A DNA stretch of 35,732 nucleotides from Nitrospira sp. (GTDB lineage Bacteria > Nitrospirota > Nitrospiria > Nitrospirales > Nitrospiraceae), in NCBI GenBank assembly GCA_005116775.1, contig SWDN01000003.1, positions 418,956 to 454,687 of the forward strand, given 5' to 3'. Positions 19,399 to 29,898 of the stretch are shown here, in pieces (the first letter of the stretch is position 1; the number at the start of each line of letters is the position of its first letter). The notes below the pieces were generated by a model. It was given only the letters and a program-made list of their open reading frames with translations. It did no database searches and had not been told where the DNA came from. A program made the position numbers and the translations under genes.

Positions 19399-20729
19399 AG
19401 CCTTATGGGAAGATGTTGTCGGCGACGCAACGACGCCATCGGGAGACGAACCTGCGCCAAAACCGCGACGGCCAGAACGATAAGGCACGGTAACACAGGC
19501 AACGCATACCGGCCAGCTTCAACTGTGAATGGGATGTAACCCAACATCAAACCGAGCGGAAATATATACAGCGGTACCAGGGCTCGCCAACGCGCATGGT
19601 AAAACCACGCGCTCCAGAGAGCCAGCAGGGCTAAACCAGGAACCAACAACAATCGTTTACCTACACTGTAGCCGGCCACAAACCAGCCTCGGTCTAGAGC
19701 GTCATTCATGAGCCCGCGCATGAATCCCTCTTCGGAACCTACGAGGTAGAACTGATTTCCAATCCAGAAATCGAACATCCGCGTCACGGACAGCCAGATA
19801 TATCGCGTCGGTTGCTCTGTGATACGCTCCCATCCCTTCGCGCGCAGAAGTTGATCGGTCGATACCTCGTACATCGCATGGGCATAGGGCAAGGGTGTGA
19901 TTCCTGCGGTTTCCCAAATCTTCGACTCGGTCTCGTACGGCATGGGCCAACTCCCCCGCGAGAGGGGGTCGCTCCCCATCCAGAGACCGGCGCCGACTCC
20001 TGCAGAAATGGGTATCACCGTATTGAATGTCAGATAGTTCCGTATCGTCCAGGGCGCGACGATCAGCAGACAAGCCAGCAGATAGAAGGCTGCGAAGCGA
20101 GTCTTGACTCCGATGGTCTCCTTTCCCCAATAGACCGATGCGACGACACAGAGGCCGAGCAATATCGCGACCGGTTTGCAGAGCATGGTCAATCCGGCAA
20201 GCACACCCGCAATGGCAAACGTATACGGCCGCCGAGAATTCATACACACGACCGTCGCCCACAACCAGGCAGTCATCAGCAGCGTCAAGAGACTTTCACT
20301 CCTGATCCTCGGATCGTATGTCCAATAGGCTGGATAGAGGAACAACACCGACGCCGCGACTGCGCCAGTCCAGGAACCGAAGAGTCTCATTCCTACTCGA
20401 TAGAGACAGAGGCTTGCTCCGATATCACAGGCCACATGCAGATAGGGAACCCATTCGGGCCGGTGACCGACCACGCGATAAAACGCCCCCAGGAACAGAG
20501 GATACAGCGGACCGACGTGCGCCGACGGTGTCGTGCCGTCCAGAGTAAAGTCTCCCAGCGACGCCAGATTCCACGCGACTGCGTCAAACAGATCGTCGAT
20601 GGCATACCCATGCCGTGCTGTATGCAGAATCGTCCATGCTCGCGCCAGTAATCCAACCACACCGGCCACGATCAACAATGCAATGGGAGACCATCGTCTC
20701 TCCACATTCGTTTCGCCGACCTGTCTCAT
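19395..20729 (-). CDS. Multi-TM GT39/ArnT-like glycosyltransferase
   Basis: About 10 hydrophobic segments; GPLYPLFLGAFYRVVGHRPEWVPYLHVACDIGASLCLYRVG; WTYDPRIRSESLLTLLMTAWLW. Confidence 0.8.
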   Translation of the reverse strand: MRQVGETNVERRWSPIALLIVAGVVGLLARAWTILHTARHGYAIDDLFDAVAWNLASLGDFTLDGTTPSAHVGPLYPLFLGAFYRVVGHRPEWVPYLHVACDIGASLCLYRVGMRLFGSWTGAVAASVLFLYPAYWTYDPRIRSESLLTLLMTAWLWATVVCMNSRRPYTFAIAGVLAGLTMLCKPVAILLGLCVVASVYWGKETIGVKTRFAAFYLLACLLIVAPWTIRNYLTFNTVIPISAGVGAGLWMGSDPLSRGSWPMPYETESKIWETAGITPLPYAHAMYEVSTDQLLRAKGWERITEQPTRYIWLSVTRMFDFWIGNQFYLVGSEEGFMRGLMNDALDRGWFVAGYSVGKRLLLVPGLALLALWSAWFYHARWRALVPLYIFPLGLMLGYIPFTVEAGRYALPVLPCLIVLAVAVLAQVRLPMASLRRRQHLPIRL

Positions 20730-21466
20730 TTCATGCAAATCCCGATGAGATTCGTGTCGCCAGCGACACCTTCCTCATATTCAACGTCCTGAGGAGTAAT
20801 GGCTTCCAATGTAGGACCCCCTTGAAGCCGACTGACTACACTGCCAAGCCAATGCCGAATCGGCCTCGGAATAAGGTTCCGAATGCCTCCTGGATCATAT
20901 CGCCGAACAGAATCCATCGACCGCTCTGCCGCTTTCAACCGAGATCCTTGGCGGCGGCCGAACCAGCGGATACTCGAAAAGTATGGGGACAGAATGTCTC
21001 GAAACTCCTCATGGCTATACTCTCGCACGTGATAGGGATCTTCTGGCTTGTATGACACGCCCTTCCCGTGCGGCGTAAAGATGACCAGCATGCCGGTTTT
21101 GCGCAAGACGCGCGCGACCTCCGCCACGAACCGGTGATCGTCCACGATATGTTCGATCGTGTCCTGTGACAGGATACAGTCGAACGAATCGTCACGAAAA
21201 CCGAGTGCGCAGCCATCCATCGCCAAAAACGACGCGCCTGAATGACCGTAGCGGATACGGTTGCGGGCAACGATGTGAGGGGCACAATCCACTCCGACGA
21301 CTCGACCGGCCTTGCCACTCAAATACTCGGACCCGTAGCCGGTCCCGCAGGCAAGATCGAGCACGTTCAATCGTTCGAGTTCTGGAACTTGCTCGGCTGC
21401 CCACACATAGCCAGACAAGTTCACAATATGTTGCGTGTCGGTCGGATAGGCCTCTCGTCGTTCCAT
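20726..21466 (-). CDS. Class I SAM-dependent methyltransferase
   Basis: LNVLDLACGTGYGSEYLSGKAGRVVGVD; FDCILSQDTIEHIVDDHRFVAEVARVLRKTGMLVIFTPHG. Confidence 0.9.
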   Translation of the reverse strand: MERREAYPTDTQHIVNLSGYVWAAEQVPELERLNVLDLACGTGYGSEYLSGKAGRVVGVDCAPHIVARNRIRYGHSGASFLAMDGCALGFRDDSFDCILSQDTIEHIVDDHRFVAEVARVLRKTGMLVIFTPHGKGVSYKPEDPYHVREYSHEEFRDILSPYFSSIRWFGRRQGSRLKAAERSMDSVRRYDPGGIRNLIPRPIRHWLGSVVSRLQGGPTLEAITPQDVEYEEGVAGDTNLIGICMK

Positions 21467-21482
21467 GAGATCGTCGGTCTCC

Positions 21483-22439
21483 CTACCCTTGCGTCCCCGA
21501 TGAAACAGTCATCCCCTGCTCAACAGACTGAGGCCCACTCCACAATCGACGGACAGTGGTCAGACAGCTCTCTACTCGCCGACGCCGCGACTCCGGCGCA
21601 TACCCTATCGACTGCATCAAGCGCCATCCTGCGCCGCCTGCAATCCACCCTTTCATGAGCCATCGCTTGACGGGAGAAAAATGTTTCTCGATATACCGTA
21701 TCCGGCTCAACTCCCATACGAGCTGTAGACGTTCACGATCGCGCCCGCTGCTGCGGCCGATGAGATGGACAATACCGGCTTCGGCCATATGCCGCACACG
21801 AAGCCCCTGTTGACGCAGACGCCGGCACAGATCGACATCTTCAAAATACATAAAGAACTCTTCGTCCAGCCCTCCTAATTGTTGCAGTACTGTTCGCCGA
21901 ATCATCAGACAGGCCCCGTTCGCCCATTCGACATCTTGGGATCGCGTGCAATCGACCGCCAGTGACGCCGCAGCCGCCGCCTGCGTGGCCGGGGCCATCC
22001 GTTGAAACAACGCCGAGTAAAAGAGGTGATCACGAATGGAGGGAAACGGAAAGCAGGTGTGAGTCAGATCCCCATCTCCCGTCCATTGCCGGCAACTCAC
22101 CGCCCCAACGTCACGATGATCGTCCAAATACGCCGCCATGATTCCGAACGCCTGATCCTTGACGATCGTGTCGCTGTTAAGCAACAACACGTGTCGACCA
22201 CGGCTCACGATCAAGCCCTGATTGACCGCTTTCGCGAATCCACGATTATCCGAGTTCGCAATGATGGTCGCAGCAACATGAGCTTCCTTCAGCGCGCTGA
22301 CCGTCCCGTCTTTCGAATTGTTATCAACGACGATCACTTCGAACGTGATCGCCGTCGTGTGCGCATAAACAGAACGAAGACAATCGAGGAGGACCTCTTT
22401 TGTGTTGTAACTGACAATGATAATCGAGAGATCGATCAT
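21483..22439 (-). CDS. Glycosyltransferase family 2
   Basis: Start MIDLSIIIVSYNTKEVLLDCLRSVYAHTTAITFEVIVVDNNSKDGTV; FMYFEDVDLCRRLRQQGLRVRH (rhamnosyltransferase-like GT2). Confidence 0.9.
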   Translation of the reverse strand: MIDLSIIIVSYNTKEVLLDCLRSVYAHTTAITFEVIVVDNNSKDGTVSALKEAHVAATIIANSDNRGFAKAVNQGLIVSRGRHVLLLNSDTIVKDQAFGIMAAYLDDHRDVGAVSCRQWTGDGDLTHTCFPFPSIRDHLFYSALFQRMAPATQAAAAASLAVDCTRSQDVEWANGACLMIRRTVLQQLGGLDEEFFMYFEDVDLCRRLRQQGLRVRHMAEAGIVHLIGRSSGRDRERLQLVWELSRIRYIEKHFSPVKRWLMKGWIAGGAGWRLMQSIGYAPESRRRRVESCLTTVRRLWSGPQSVEQGMTVSSGTQG

Positions 22440-22474
22440 TGAATTGCCTATGAGCCTATGCCGGTGATCATCTC

Positions 22475-23971
22475 TCACCGATGCTCCCAGAGAACTTTCA
22501 AGCGAGGAACCTCCACCAGCCAGAGGTAGTAGCTGTACAGGCTCAATCCTCCCAGGCAGGCTGAGGCCAGAACCCAAGAGAGAGACAGGGACGAACCTGT
22601 ATCCGATAATAGAAGAATCATCACGGCAAGAAGCCCTGCAAGGAGACAGGCTCTTCCGGTAGTCCATAGTATCGAGCCCACCACTGGTCCAAGAAGTTCT
22701 CGAGTTCCGATCCCTTGCAGGAACACTCCTACGATGTAACTGGAGACCAGCGCGGCGGCCGCGCCCGTGATGCCGAAACCCATAGTCAGGGGCACAATCG
22801 CTACGGCGTAAAAAATGAACTGCCCTCTCCAACTCTTCATCTGAAGATCAGGCCGATTGACCCCGTAATGCAAGGCGGTCATCACGCTCGAGTACCCGGC
22901 AAGAACGGCATAGACACAAAGCACCCTCACTGGCTCGACGATCACAAGCCATTGTGGGCCGAATGCCAATGGCACAATGATCGGAGCGAGCACGGCCACA
23001 CCCGTTGCCAGCGGAATGAACATGAATCCTACCAGCCCCATTTGCAGTTCGAACACGCGGGCTATTCCCGGTCGATCCTCTTGCAGCAAGGCATAGGTGG
23101 GCATACTGATCTGATGGAGCAACACCGTAGCTCTGACACCCAGCAGCAGCGGGATCGACAGAGCGAGTTGATAGAGGCCCAATGAATCCTGTCCGAGGAT
23201 ACGCCCGATGATCAGTTCGCCCCCACTCATGACGCCGAAGATACAGAGTGTCGTCACGTTCAAATGTTTTCCGTAGCGAAAAAAATAATCGCGCGCTGGG
23301 CGATAGAGAGACAGGCGTGGCCGGAATGGGGCTACCCAGAACGACAGGAGGCTGCCTACGCACATTCCAAGCAACTGTCCAAGCAAGAGCGCCCACACGT
23401 TCCGGAGCCATAACGCGAGCGCGACGATGGCTCCGGCTTCAATCACACGTCTGACGAGATCCATCGTGACACGCAGCCGCAGATCCAGCTTCTTCAATAC
23501 AAGTGCCATCGCGGGACTTTGGAGTCCATGCAGCACGAGCAACCACGCATGCACCCTCAACAACGATGCCAATTGAGGCATCTGCATGGCCTGCCCGATC
23601 ATATCGGCTCCCGCAAAGAGACAGGCTGCCATGACGACACCGCGCACAATCGCGACAGTCCATGCGACAGCCAAATCCTTCTGGCCGACTTCAGCCTTGG
23701 CAATCAACGCCGATTCAAGACCGAGTTCACTGATAGTCATGAACGCCAACACGATGGTCGCCGATGCAGCCATCACGCCAAAATCGGCTGGGGTCAACAG
23801 ACGCGCCACCACCATGAGCTGAATTGCCGCGAGCACTTTGTCCAACACAAATCCTGTCCCAGCCCATCCACCTGCCTGGAGAACTCGATGGCGCAGGCGC
23901 AGAATAGACGGCTCATCCATGCCTTGCTCCACTTGAGGCTCCATCACAGCTGTCTTACCGCTGGTCGTCAT
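22475..23971 (-). CDS. Wzx-like polysaccharide flippase (oligosaccharide translocase family)
   Basis: 12+ hydrophobic segments; GGWAGTGFVLDKVLAAIQLMVVARLLTPADFGVMAASATIV; ATG 23971 overlaps the upstream gene by 4 nt. Confidence 0.87.
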   Translation of the reverse strand: MTTSGKTAVMEPQVEQGMDEPSILRLRHRVLQAGGWAGTGFVLDKVLAAIQLMVVARLLTPADFGVMAASATIVLAFMTISELGLESALIAKAEVGQKDLAVAWTVAIVRGVVMAACLFAGADMIGQAMQMPQLASLLRVHAWLLVLHGLQSPAMALVLKKLDLRLRVTMDLVRRVIEAGAIVALALWLRNVWALLLGQLLGMCVGSLLSFWVAPFRPRLSLYRPARDYFFRYGKHLNVTTLCIFGVMSGGELIIGRILGQDSLGLYQLALSIPLLLGVRATVLLHQISMPTYALLQEDRPGIARVFELQMGLVGFMFIPLATGVAVLAPIIVPLAFGPQWLVIVEPVRVLCVYAVLAGYSSVMTALHYGVNRPDLQMKSWRGQFIFYAVAIVPLTMGFGITGAAAALVSSYIVGVFLQGIGTRELLGPVVGSILWTTGRACLLAGLLAVMILLLSDTGSSLSLSWVLASACLGGLSLYSYYLWLVEVPRLKVLWEHR

Positions 23972-25155
23972 GCTGCTCGCCTTGTCGCGGCACAGGCCGC
24001 AAGACACACCTGTTCTAACTCTTGAGCGCGGGCTCTCCAGGTATGAGACTGGAGCACTGCCTCACGCCCCCGTTCACTCATCTTTCCTCGCTCATGAGGG
24101 TCTTCAAGTAGATGGACTAACTGGCGGGCTAAGTCCTCTGCATCGTCAGGTTCTGTGACGAGTCCGCACTGAATGGCCGACACCGTCTCTCCATAGCCAG
24201 GCCCGACTGTCGTCACCACAGGACGCCCACAGGACAGATATTCCCACAATTTCATTGAATCGCCCGGGTAGGATCGCGTCTGACGATGCAACACAACACA
24301 GACATCGCATGCGGCAATCCACAACGGTACCTGACTGTACTCGGCTCGCCCAACAAATCGGACGATATCTGCTAGGCCTCGCTTCTGAACCAACTCCTCA
24401 AGCGCCGGTCTTGTTTGACCGTCTCCCACCAGCAAAAATGTGGCGGCTGGAACCTTGTCCCGCACAAAGGCTACCGCTTCGATCAACGTCTCCAACCCAT
24501 GCCAAGGGAAAAATCCTCCGACAAACCCGATATACGGCCCGCTGACAGGAAGTCCGAGGATAGCCCTGGCAGCATCATGCGTTCGAGGGTAAAAGCGATC
24601 CCCGTCAACCCCATTACGAATCACATAACATCGCTCTGAGGGAATTTCCCAAGCCTGCTGCATCTGCGTCACGATTTCGCCGCAGATACTCACCACCGCT
24701 TGCACACGGCGCGCAGTAGTTTTCAATGCGATGCGAAGCGCCCATCGCACGAGTGGAAATCGCCAAACCCCTTGAACCTCCTCCTCCGGCAAACCATTGA
24801 CAAAGAGCACGCTTGCGCAGGGATGACCTGATAAGGCGAGTAGCGGCCCTATCTGTCCCGGGGAATCGAACCAAAGCAGTACGTCTGGCCGCCAGGCTGC
24901 CAACTCCTGCCGCAAGACAGACCATGACGCAATAAGAAAGGAAAGAGGCCGAAGTCCGGCCACCCGCCAGACAGAAATAGGGCGAAATGACAGTGCGGCG
25001 AACTCCTGCGGGAGCGCATGACCGTGCGCAGGTCGCGGACCTACAATTCTAATGGTATGACTATCTAGAGAAAGAGCCTTGGCTAACTCCAACACCTGTC
25101 GGGCTCCGCCTGCCGCTATACTGAGGTCTTCATCACAAAATACGAGAATACGCAT
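23968..25155 (-). CDS. Glycosyltransferase family 4
   Basis: YIGFVGGFFPWHGLETLIEAVAFVRDKVPAATFLLVGDG; MKLWEYLSCGRPVVTTVG. Confidence 0.9.
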   Translation of the reverse strand: MRILVFCDEDLSIAAGGARQVLELAKALSLDSHTIRIVGPRPAHGHALPQEFAALSFRPISVWRVAGLRPLSFLIASWSVLRQELAAWRPDVLLWFDSPGQIGPLLALSGHPCASVLFVNGLPEEEVQGVWRFPLVRWALRIALKTTARRVQAVVSICGEIVTQMQQAWEIPSERCYVIRNGVDGDRFYPRTHDAARAILGLPVSGPYIGFVGGFFPWHGLETLIEAVAFVRDKVPAATFLLVGDGQTRPALEELVQKRGLADIVRFVGRAEYSQVPLWIAACDVCVVLHRQTRSYPGDSMKLWEYLSCGRPVVTTVGPGYGETVSAIQCGLVTEPDDAEDLARQLVHLLEDPHERGKMSERGREAVLQSHTWRARAQELEQVCLAACAATRRAA

Positions 25156-26320
25156 GGCGGATTGGAGCCTGCTCTACAGCAAGCCATTCTTTTAAGTGAT
25201 TGGTGAGATGGGCCCAGCTAAACCCTTGCTCAACAAAGCAGCGGCCGCGATCTGACATTCGAGATTGTCGATCCTTGTCGTTCAGCAAATTCATGACTGC
25301 CTCAGCTAACGCGATGTGGTCATCAGGTGGAACCAACGCGACCCCGGTCTCTTGAGTAAAAGTGGCGGCGACAGAGGGAATCGCGCTGGCAACCACGGGC
25401 CTCCCGCAGGCAAGATAATCGAAAATTTTGACCGGAGATGTTTCCCCACGATCTTCACGAAACGGGGCCACACAAACCGTCGTCGCACCGATCCATTCCG
25501 GAACCTCTTGATAGGGTATCCTGCCCACCCAGGTAATACAGGAATTCAGCGCCAGGCGATCCGCCTGCTGCTTTAACTCGGAAACAGTTTCCCCATCACC
25601 GACGAGAAGAAGGTGCACGGATGGTAGAGTCCGTCTAATGATGACCATGGCATCTAACAGACACGACAATCCCTGATACCGGTAGAAACTTCCGACAAAA
25701 CCGATATAGTCTCGGTCTGGAGTCAGCCCGACTCGACGACGACAGGCTTCGGCATTCTGAGGAACAAATACACTCGTATCCGTTCCGCTTGGCAGGACCA
25801 CCACTCGCTCAGGAGCGACCCGATACCGGTCGACGACTAGATCGCGCAACCCATCGGTGAGGACGACCACTCGGTCACAGCGGCTGAGGGCGAACGACGC
25901 CAGCCAGTGTTTGAGTCTCCTCTTGAACGTGCGATCGGCCTCCGACCAATCAGGCACAGGCTCCCCGTTGACTTCACAAACACATCTCGCTCCAAGGAGC
26001 CTCGCCAGTAGCAACGGGTGTGGGCTGTCCATCCATCGGTAATACACGATGTCCGGTTTCAGCCTGCAGGCCCGTATCAGCCCGGCGATACAGGAGAGAA
26101 TCGCATAGGAAATCGGACGCACGACCGTCCAGGAAAGGATCGGAATCGGCACAGTCGAAAACCCTCGCTGAAGCAGCGCGGAGCGATAGCGTGGAGGGAA
26201 GACGGTTACACTGTCGCCTTGTTCGGCAAGTTGGCGCGCCAACGCCCAGAGACGAACGAGCCCTACAGGATCGGATGGTGCATCCGGCTCATACCAGTAA
26301 CAAAAGACAAACCACCTCAT
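25133..26320 (-). CDS. Glycosyltransferase family 4
   Basis: YIGFVGSFYRYQGLSCLLDAMVIIRRTLPSVHLLLVGDG; VKIFDYLACGRPVVASAIPSV; start MRWFVFCYWYEPD. Confidence 0.9.
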   Translation of the reverse strand: MRWFVFCYWYEPDAPSDPVGLVRLWALARQLAEQGDSVTVFPPRYRSALLQRGFSTVPIPILSWTVVRPISYAILSCIAGLIRACRLKPDIVYYRWMDSPHPLLLARLLGARCVCEVNGEPVPDWSEADRTFKRRLKHWLASFALSRCDRVVVLTDGLRDLVVDRYRVAPERVVVLPSGTDTSVFVPQNAEACRRRVGLTPDRDYIGFVGSFYRYQGLSCLLDAMVIIRRTLPSVHLLLVGDGETVSELKQQADRLALNSCITWVGRIPYQEVPEWIGATTVCVAPFREDRGETSPVKIFDYLACGRPVVASAIPSVAATFTQETGVALVPPDDHIALAEAVMNLLNDKDRQSRMSDRGRCFVEQGFSWAHLTNHLKEWLAVEQAPIRHAYSRIL

Positions 26321-27699
26321 ACGGACACACGCTGAGCGGCAGGGTTTGCCTGGTCTGCTGTTAGGCGCGGCAAGATCATGACCAGGCCTGCGCACAGCCA
26401 GAAGGGCTCCATGATCCGAATGATAATGAAGGTGTTGGCTCCGATACCGTGCGCGAGCATGGCCACCATGCCGAGCAGTAATCCATGGGCCAACCCCTTA
26501 CAAAATGGGTCCTGTTCTTTCAGAAAGGTCTCACGCGCTCGACGCCACAAACGCACGATCAAAAAGATAAATGCCACCAAACCGGCAAGACCTGTTTCAC
26601 CCAAAATCTTGACATATTGGGCATCCGCCCATGCGTAGCCGGTCACCCCGCGGCCGAGCACAGGATTGTGGAGCCAGTCCTTCAACACATACTGCCAGGA
26701 ACGTAATCGCTCCGTCGTAGAGAGGTCCAGTCCAACCTTCCCCACTGTGATCTCGCCGCCATACTGACGTCCGAAGAACGTCTCATTGACACGATTCTTG
26801 ACATTGTCAGGCGCGACAAAAGGAAGCGTAATTGCGAGCAAGAGTATAATCGCAAGCATCCCAGGGCGCCGCCATTGGGTCGCCGCGACCGCTACGATCA
26901 AAACACCGGCGGCCAGATAGGAGGAACGCGAGAGGGTGGCCATGAGCGCGAGACTGATGAATCCCATGAGAAGAGCGAGTACGACACGGATCGATACGGA
27001 CTTCAAATGAAGGAAGAGACCCATGACGATCGCCATAATAAAAACTAGATACCCACCGAGCGTATTGGGCTCGCCGCTTTCTCCTTCAAACGGCGCGCTC
27101 GCCCTTTGCCCGCTCGGAATCTGCGCGATCGCATACAGGCTGATCACGAAGCAAATGGCCAGTAACGCCATGACCAAACTGACGACCTGGCGTTTGGTCG
27201 ATACGTGATTGACGACCATGAAGAAGACAAAAAAGTACTCGAAGTATTTCAAGATAAAAAAGAAACCCGTCAGCGGACGCACGTGACCGGCGATGACACC
27301 GATCAGCGTCGCGAGCACGCACACCAGCATGTAGTAGATGATAGGCCGATTGATCGGGGTCTCGCGAATGAGCGCCAGATCGCGATAGATGATGGTCTTA
27401 ACCAGCCAACTGAATCCGATAATCACGAGCAGGAGATCGTCCACACGAAACGAAAGATCTCGCGCCCCGACGCCTCGTCCCTCTACGCGCCCAACCGCGA
27501 TCTCCGGCGAGAGCAGCATGGAAAAAATTAGCAGGAACAGCGAGGCAGGAACCGAGGTGAAGGCCACCAGCACAATGAGAAAACCGAAGACGACCTGCAT
27601 ACCGATCGTCGGGGTCGCCAGCGTGAGGCCAAGCGCCAGCACAGCAGCCAACACCGACACGATGACGGCATCTTGCGGTTTCACCATCGACGCATGCAT
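26317..27699 (-). CDS. O-antigen ligase/polymerase-like (Wzy_C-type) membrane protein
   Basis: Multi-TM; TTERLRSWQYVLKDWLHNPVLGRGVTGYAWADAQYVKILGETGLAGLVAFI; start MHASMVKPQDAVIVS. Confidence 0.85.
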   Translation of the reverse strand: MHASMVKPQDAVIVSVLAAVLALGLTLATPTIGMQVVFGFLIVLVAFTSVPASLFLLIFSMLLSPEIAVGRVEGRGVGARDLSFRVDDLLLVIIGFSWLVKTIIYRDLALIRETPINRPIIYYMLVCVLATLIGVIAGHVRPLTGFFFILKYFEYFFVFFMVVNHVSTKRQVVSLVMALLAICFVISLYAIAQIPSGQRASAPFEGESGEPNTLGGYLVFIMAIVMGLFLHLKSVSIRVVLALLMGFISLALMATLSRSSYLAAGVLIVAVAATQWRRPGMLAIILLLAITLPFVAPDNVKNRVNETFFGRQYGGEITVGKVGLDLSTTERLRSWQYVLKDWLHNPVLGRGVTGYAWADAQYVKILGETGLAGLVAFIFLIVRLWRRARETFLKEQDPFCKGLAHGLLLGMVAMLAHGIGANTFIIIRIMEPFWLCAGLVMILPRLTADQANPAAQRVSV

Positions 27700-27724
27700 G
27701 GGATATCGACTCCTACTGCCGGCG

Positions 27725-29863
27725 TCAGCGATATTCGTAGCGATAGACCCCGTAGTCCGTCGCAACTTCGGATTTCACGTTCGTCAAGACAATGCCCATC
27801 ACATTCGCTTGAGCATGGTCGAGGAGGAACTTGGCCCGTTTGAGGGCATTCCGACCGATTCGCCCGACCTGATAGACCAAAATCGTCCCGTCGACGCGTG
27901 AGCTAAATGCAACCGCGTCCGTGACCGGGAGGATGGGAGGGCTGTCGAACAGTACGAGATCGTACTCCTCGTTCATTTCATTCACGAGTGTCTTGATCTT
28001 GTTCATATTGAGAAACTCGTTCGGATTGCCGACTTCCGCCCCACTGGTCAAAATATGCAAATTATCCAACCCCGGCGTGCTCATCACCCGATCTGCTCCC
28101 ATCGGCCCGAGCATCAGATCCGTAGCGGATCGCACGTGATTGCGCCAGGGAGTAGAGCCCACCAAGGCATCCGACAAACCTGGAACCCGCTCAAGACCCA
28201 AGCGCTGATGCACGATCGGTCGCCGAAGGTCTGCATCGACGAGCAAGACTCGTTGTCCCTCCTGAGCGAGCGTGATCGCCAAATTGGTGACACAGGTGCT
28301 CTTGCCTTCTCCAAGGCCCGCGCTGGTAAACAAGATGGATTTGACTTTCCGATCCATGCTGGCGAATTGAATATTGGTCCGCAGGGAACGGAGGCTCTCT
28401 GACAAGATAGATTTTGGGTCGATCAAGCAAATGAGCTTCGAGAAGTTTTCCACTGTTGACACGGAAGCATGGGCGGGAAGCGCCGCGCGAGCGGCTTGCT
28501 CCATTTCTTTACCGTCGAACTGCGGGATGACGCCGAGGACCGGCACTTTGAGAAACTCTTCGATCCCTTCAATCGTACCGATCGACGTATCGAACGATTC
28601 GCGCGCAAAGGCGATGACGATCCCAAGAAAGACTCCCATGAGAGAACCCACCATGAGGTTCAGTCCTGTGTTAGGCGCATTGATCGGCGCGCTTGGGACG
28701 ATGGCCGGAGCCACGATCGTCACCTCTTCGATCCGTTCTGCGCTTTTGATTTGCAGCTCTTGATGCTTCGCCTTCAGTGTCGCCAATAAATCGGCGTTGA
28801 CCTTTACATCACGCTCAAGGCGGCTCATCTGAATCGCCGCTCGAGGAAACTGCAAGTAGCGGCCTCGATAGCGATCGCGCTGATCCATGAGTGTGGATTC
28901 CCGATCTTGCATCGTCTTCAACTTGGCTCGGAGTTCAAGAACCATCTCGGCCCTGACATTGTCGATCTTCTTTTGCTGCTCTTGAACTTGTGGATGGTCC
29001 TTCGTGTAGTTGATTTCGAGGGTATTTCGCTCCTGAATGAGATCGAGGAGTCGCTGGTTAAGAATCGTGAGCAGCGCGTTCTGCTCCTCCGTAAAGATCC
29101 GACCGGTTTGGTTTCCAAGCACCGCTTCGGTCCGATTGAGGACGGCGATCTGCCGTTCCCCCTCCGCCCGCTTTCGCATCACTTCATTATGCTGTTCTTC
29201 CAGTTTGGTGAATGTCTCCAGTGCGGCTCGCGCCTCATCGGTCAAAAACACCTGCCCTTCCCGTTCTCGAAAAACCCTCAGCGCTTCCTCCGCGTTGTTT
29301 AATTGTTTTTCAAGCCCGGCCAACTGTTCCTCGACAAACCGCCTTGACTCCATTACGAGACGGTTTCTGGTCATGATGTTTTCTAAGCGATAGGCGTTGG
29401 CCACTGAGTTAGCTGTCTTCTCCGCCATCTTCGGTTCATCTGAGGTCGCTGTGATACGAATGATATTCGTATCGCCTTCCCGCTGCGTCGCGATTTCCTG
29501 GCCGAGGTAATAGACCGTATTAAGATAGTCCGCCGAACGCTTCATGTCCGGTGAAGCATCTGCAGACACACGCTCTAATTCGATCGCCACACGCTCCATG
29601 ACGGGAAACCCGCGGATAAACTCGGTTTGTGAATTGAGATCGTTGGCGTTGGAGAACGACATGCTCTCAATTAACTGTTGAGCCACTGTACTCGTTCGAT
29701 CGAACTTCACCCGCGCCGACGCTTCATAGAGCGGGCTCGGCTTGAACAATTCAGAAAACAAAAATGTGAATACCACGACCAGCCCTGCCGCCAACAGAAT
29801 CAGATACTTTCGTTTTTTAATGATCAGCCAGTAGTCGATGACGTTGAGTTCATACTGAGCCAT
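27725..29863 (-). CDS. Polysaccharide chain-length determinant / tyrosine autokinase (Wzc-like)
   Basis: Wzz domain with two TMs, Walker A GLGEGKSTCVTNLAITLAQEG, LLVDADLRRPIVHQRLGL, Tyr-rich tail DYGVYRYEYR. Confidence 0.95.
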   Translation of the reverse strand: MAQYELNVIDYWLIIKKRKYLILLAAGLVVVFTFLFSELFKPSPLYEASARVKFDRTSTVAQQLIESMSFSNANDLNSQTEFIRGFPVMERVAIELERVSADASPDMKRSADYLNTVYYLGQEIATQREGDTNIIRITATSDEPKMAEKTANSVANAYRLENIMTRNRLVMESRRFVEEQLAGLEKQLNNAEEALRVFREREGQVFLTDEARAALETFTKLEEQHNEVMRKRAEGERQIAVLNRTEAVLGNQTGRIFTEEQNALLTILNQRLLDLIQERNTLEINYTKDHPQVQEQQKKIDNVRAEMVLELRAKLKTMQDRESTLMDQRDRYRGRYLQFPRAAIQMSRLERDVKVNADLLATLKAKHQELQIKSAERIEEVTIVAPAIVPSAPINAPNTGLNLMVGSLMGVFLGIVIAFARESFDTSIGTIEGIEEFLKVPVLGVIPQFDGKEMEQAARAALPAHASVSTVENFSKLICLIDPKSILSESLRSLRTNIQFASMDRKVKSILFTSAGLGEGKSTCVTNLAITLAQEGQRVLLVDADLRRPIVHQRLGLERVPGLSDALVGSTPWRNHVRSATDLMLGPMGADRVMSTPGLDNLHILTSGAEVGNPNEFLNMNKIKTLVNEMNEEYDLVLFDSPPILPVTDAVAFSSRVDGTILVYQVGRIGRNALKRAKFLLDHAQANVMGIVLTNVKSEVATDYGVYRYEYR

Positions 29864-29898
29864 GCATCAGAATCCTTTTCTTATCTTGACGGAAACGA

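Noticed and set aside
19812-20651. Plus-strand 279-aa ORF
   Set aside because: Antisense to the GT39-like gene; no recognisable domain.
22440-22832. N-terminal 131-residue extension of the GT2 ORF 21483-22832
   Set aside because: Overlaps the flippase gene in another frame; the GT2 fold begins at MIDLSIIIVSYNT (22439).
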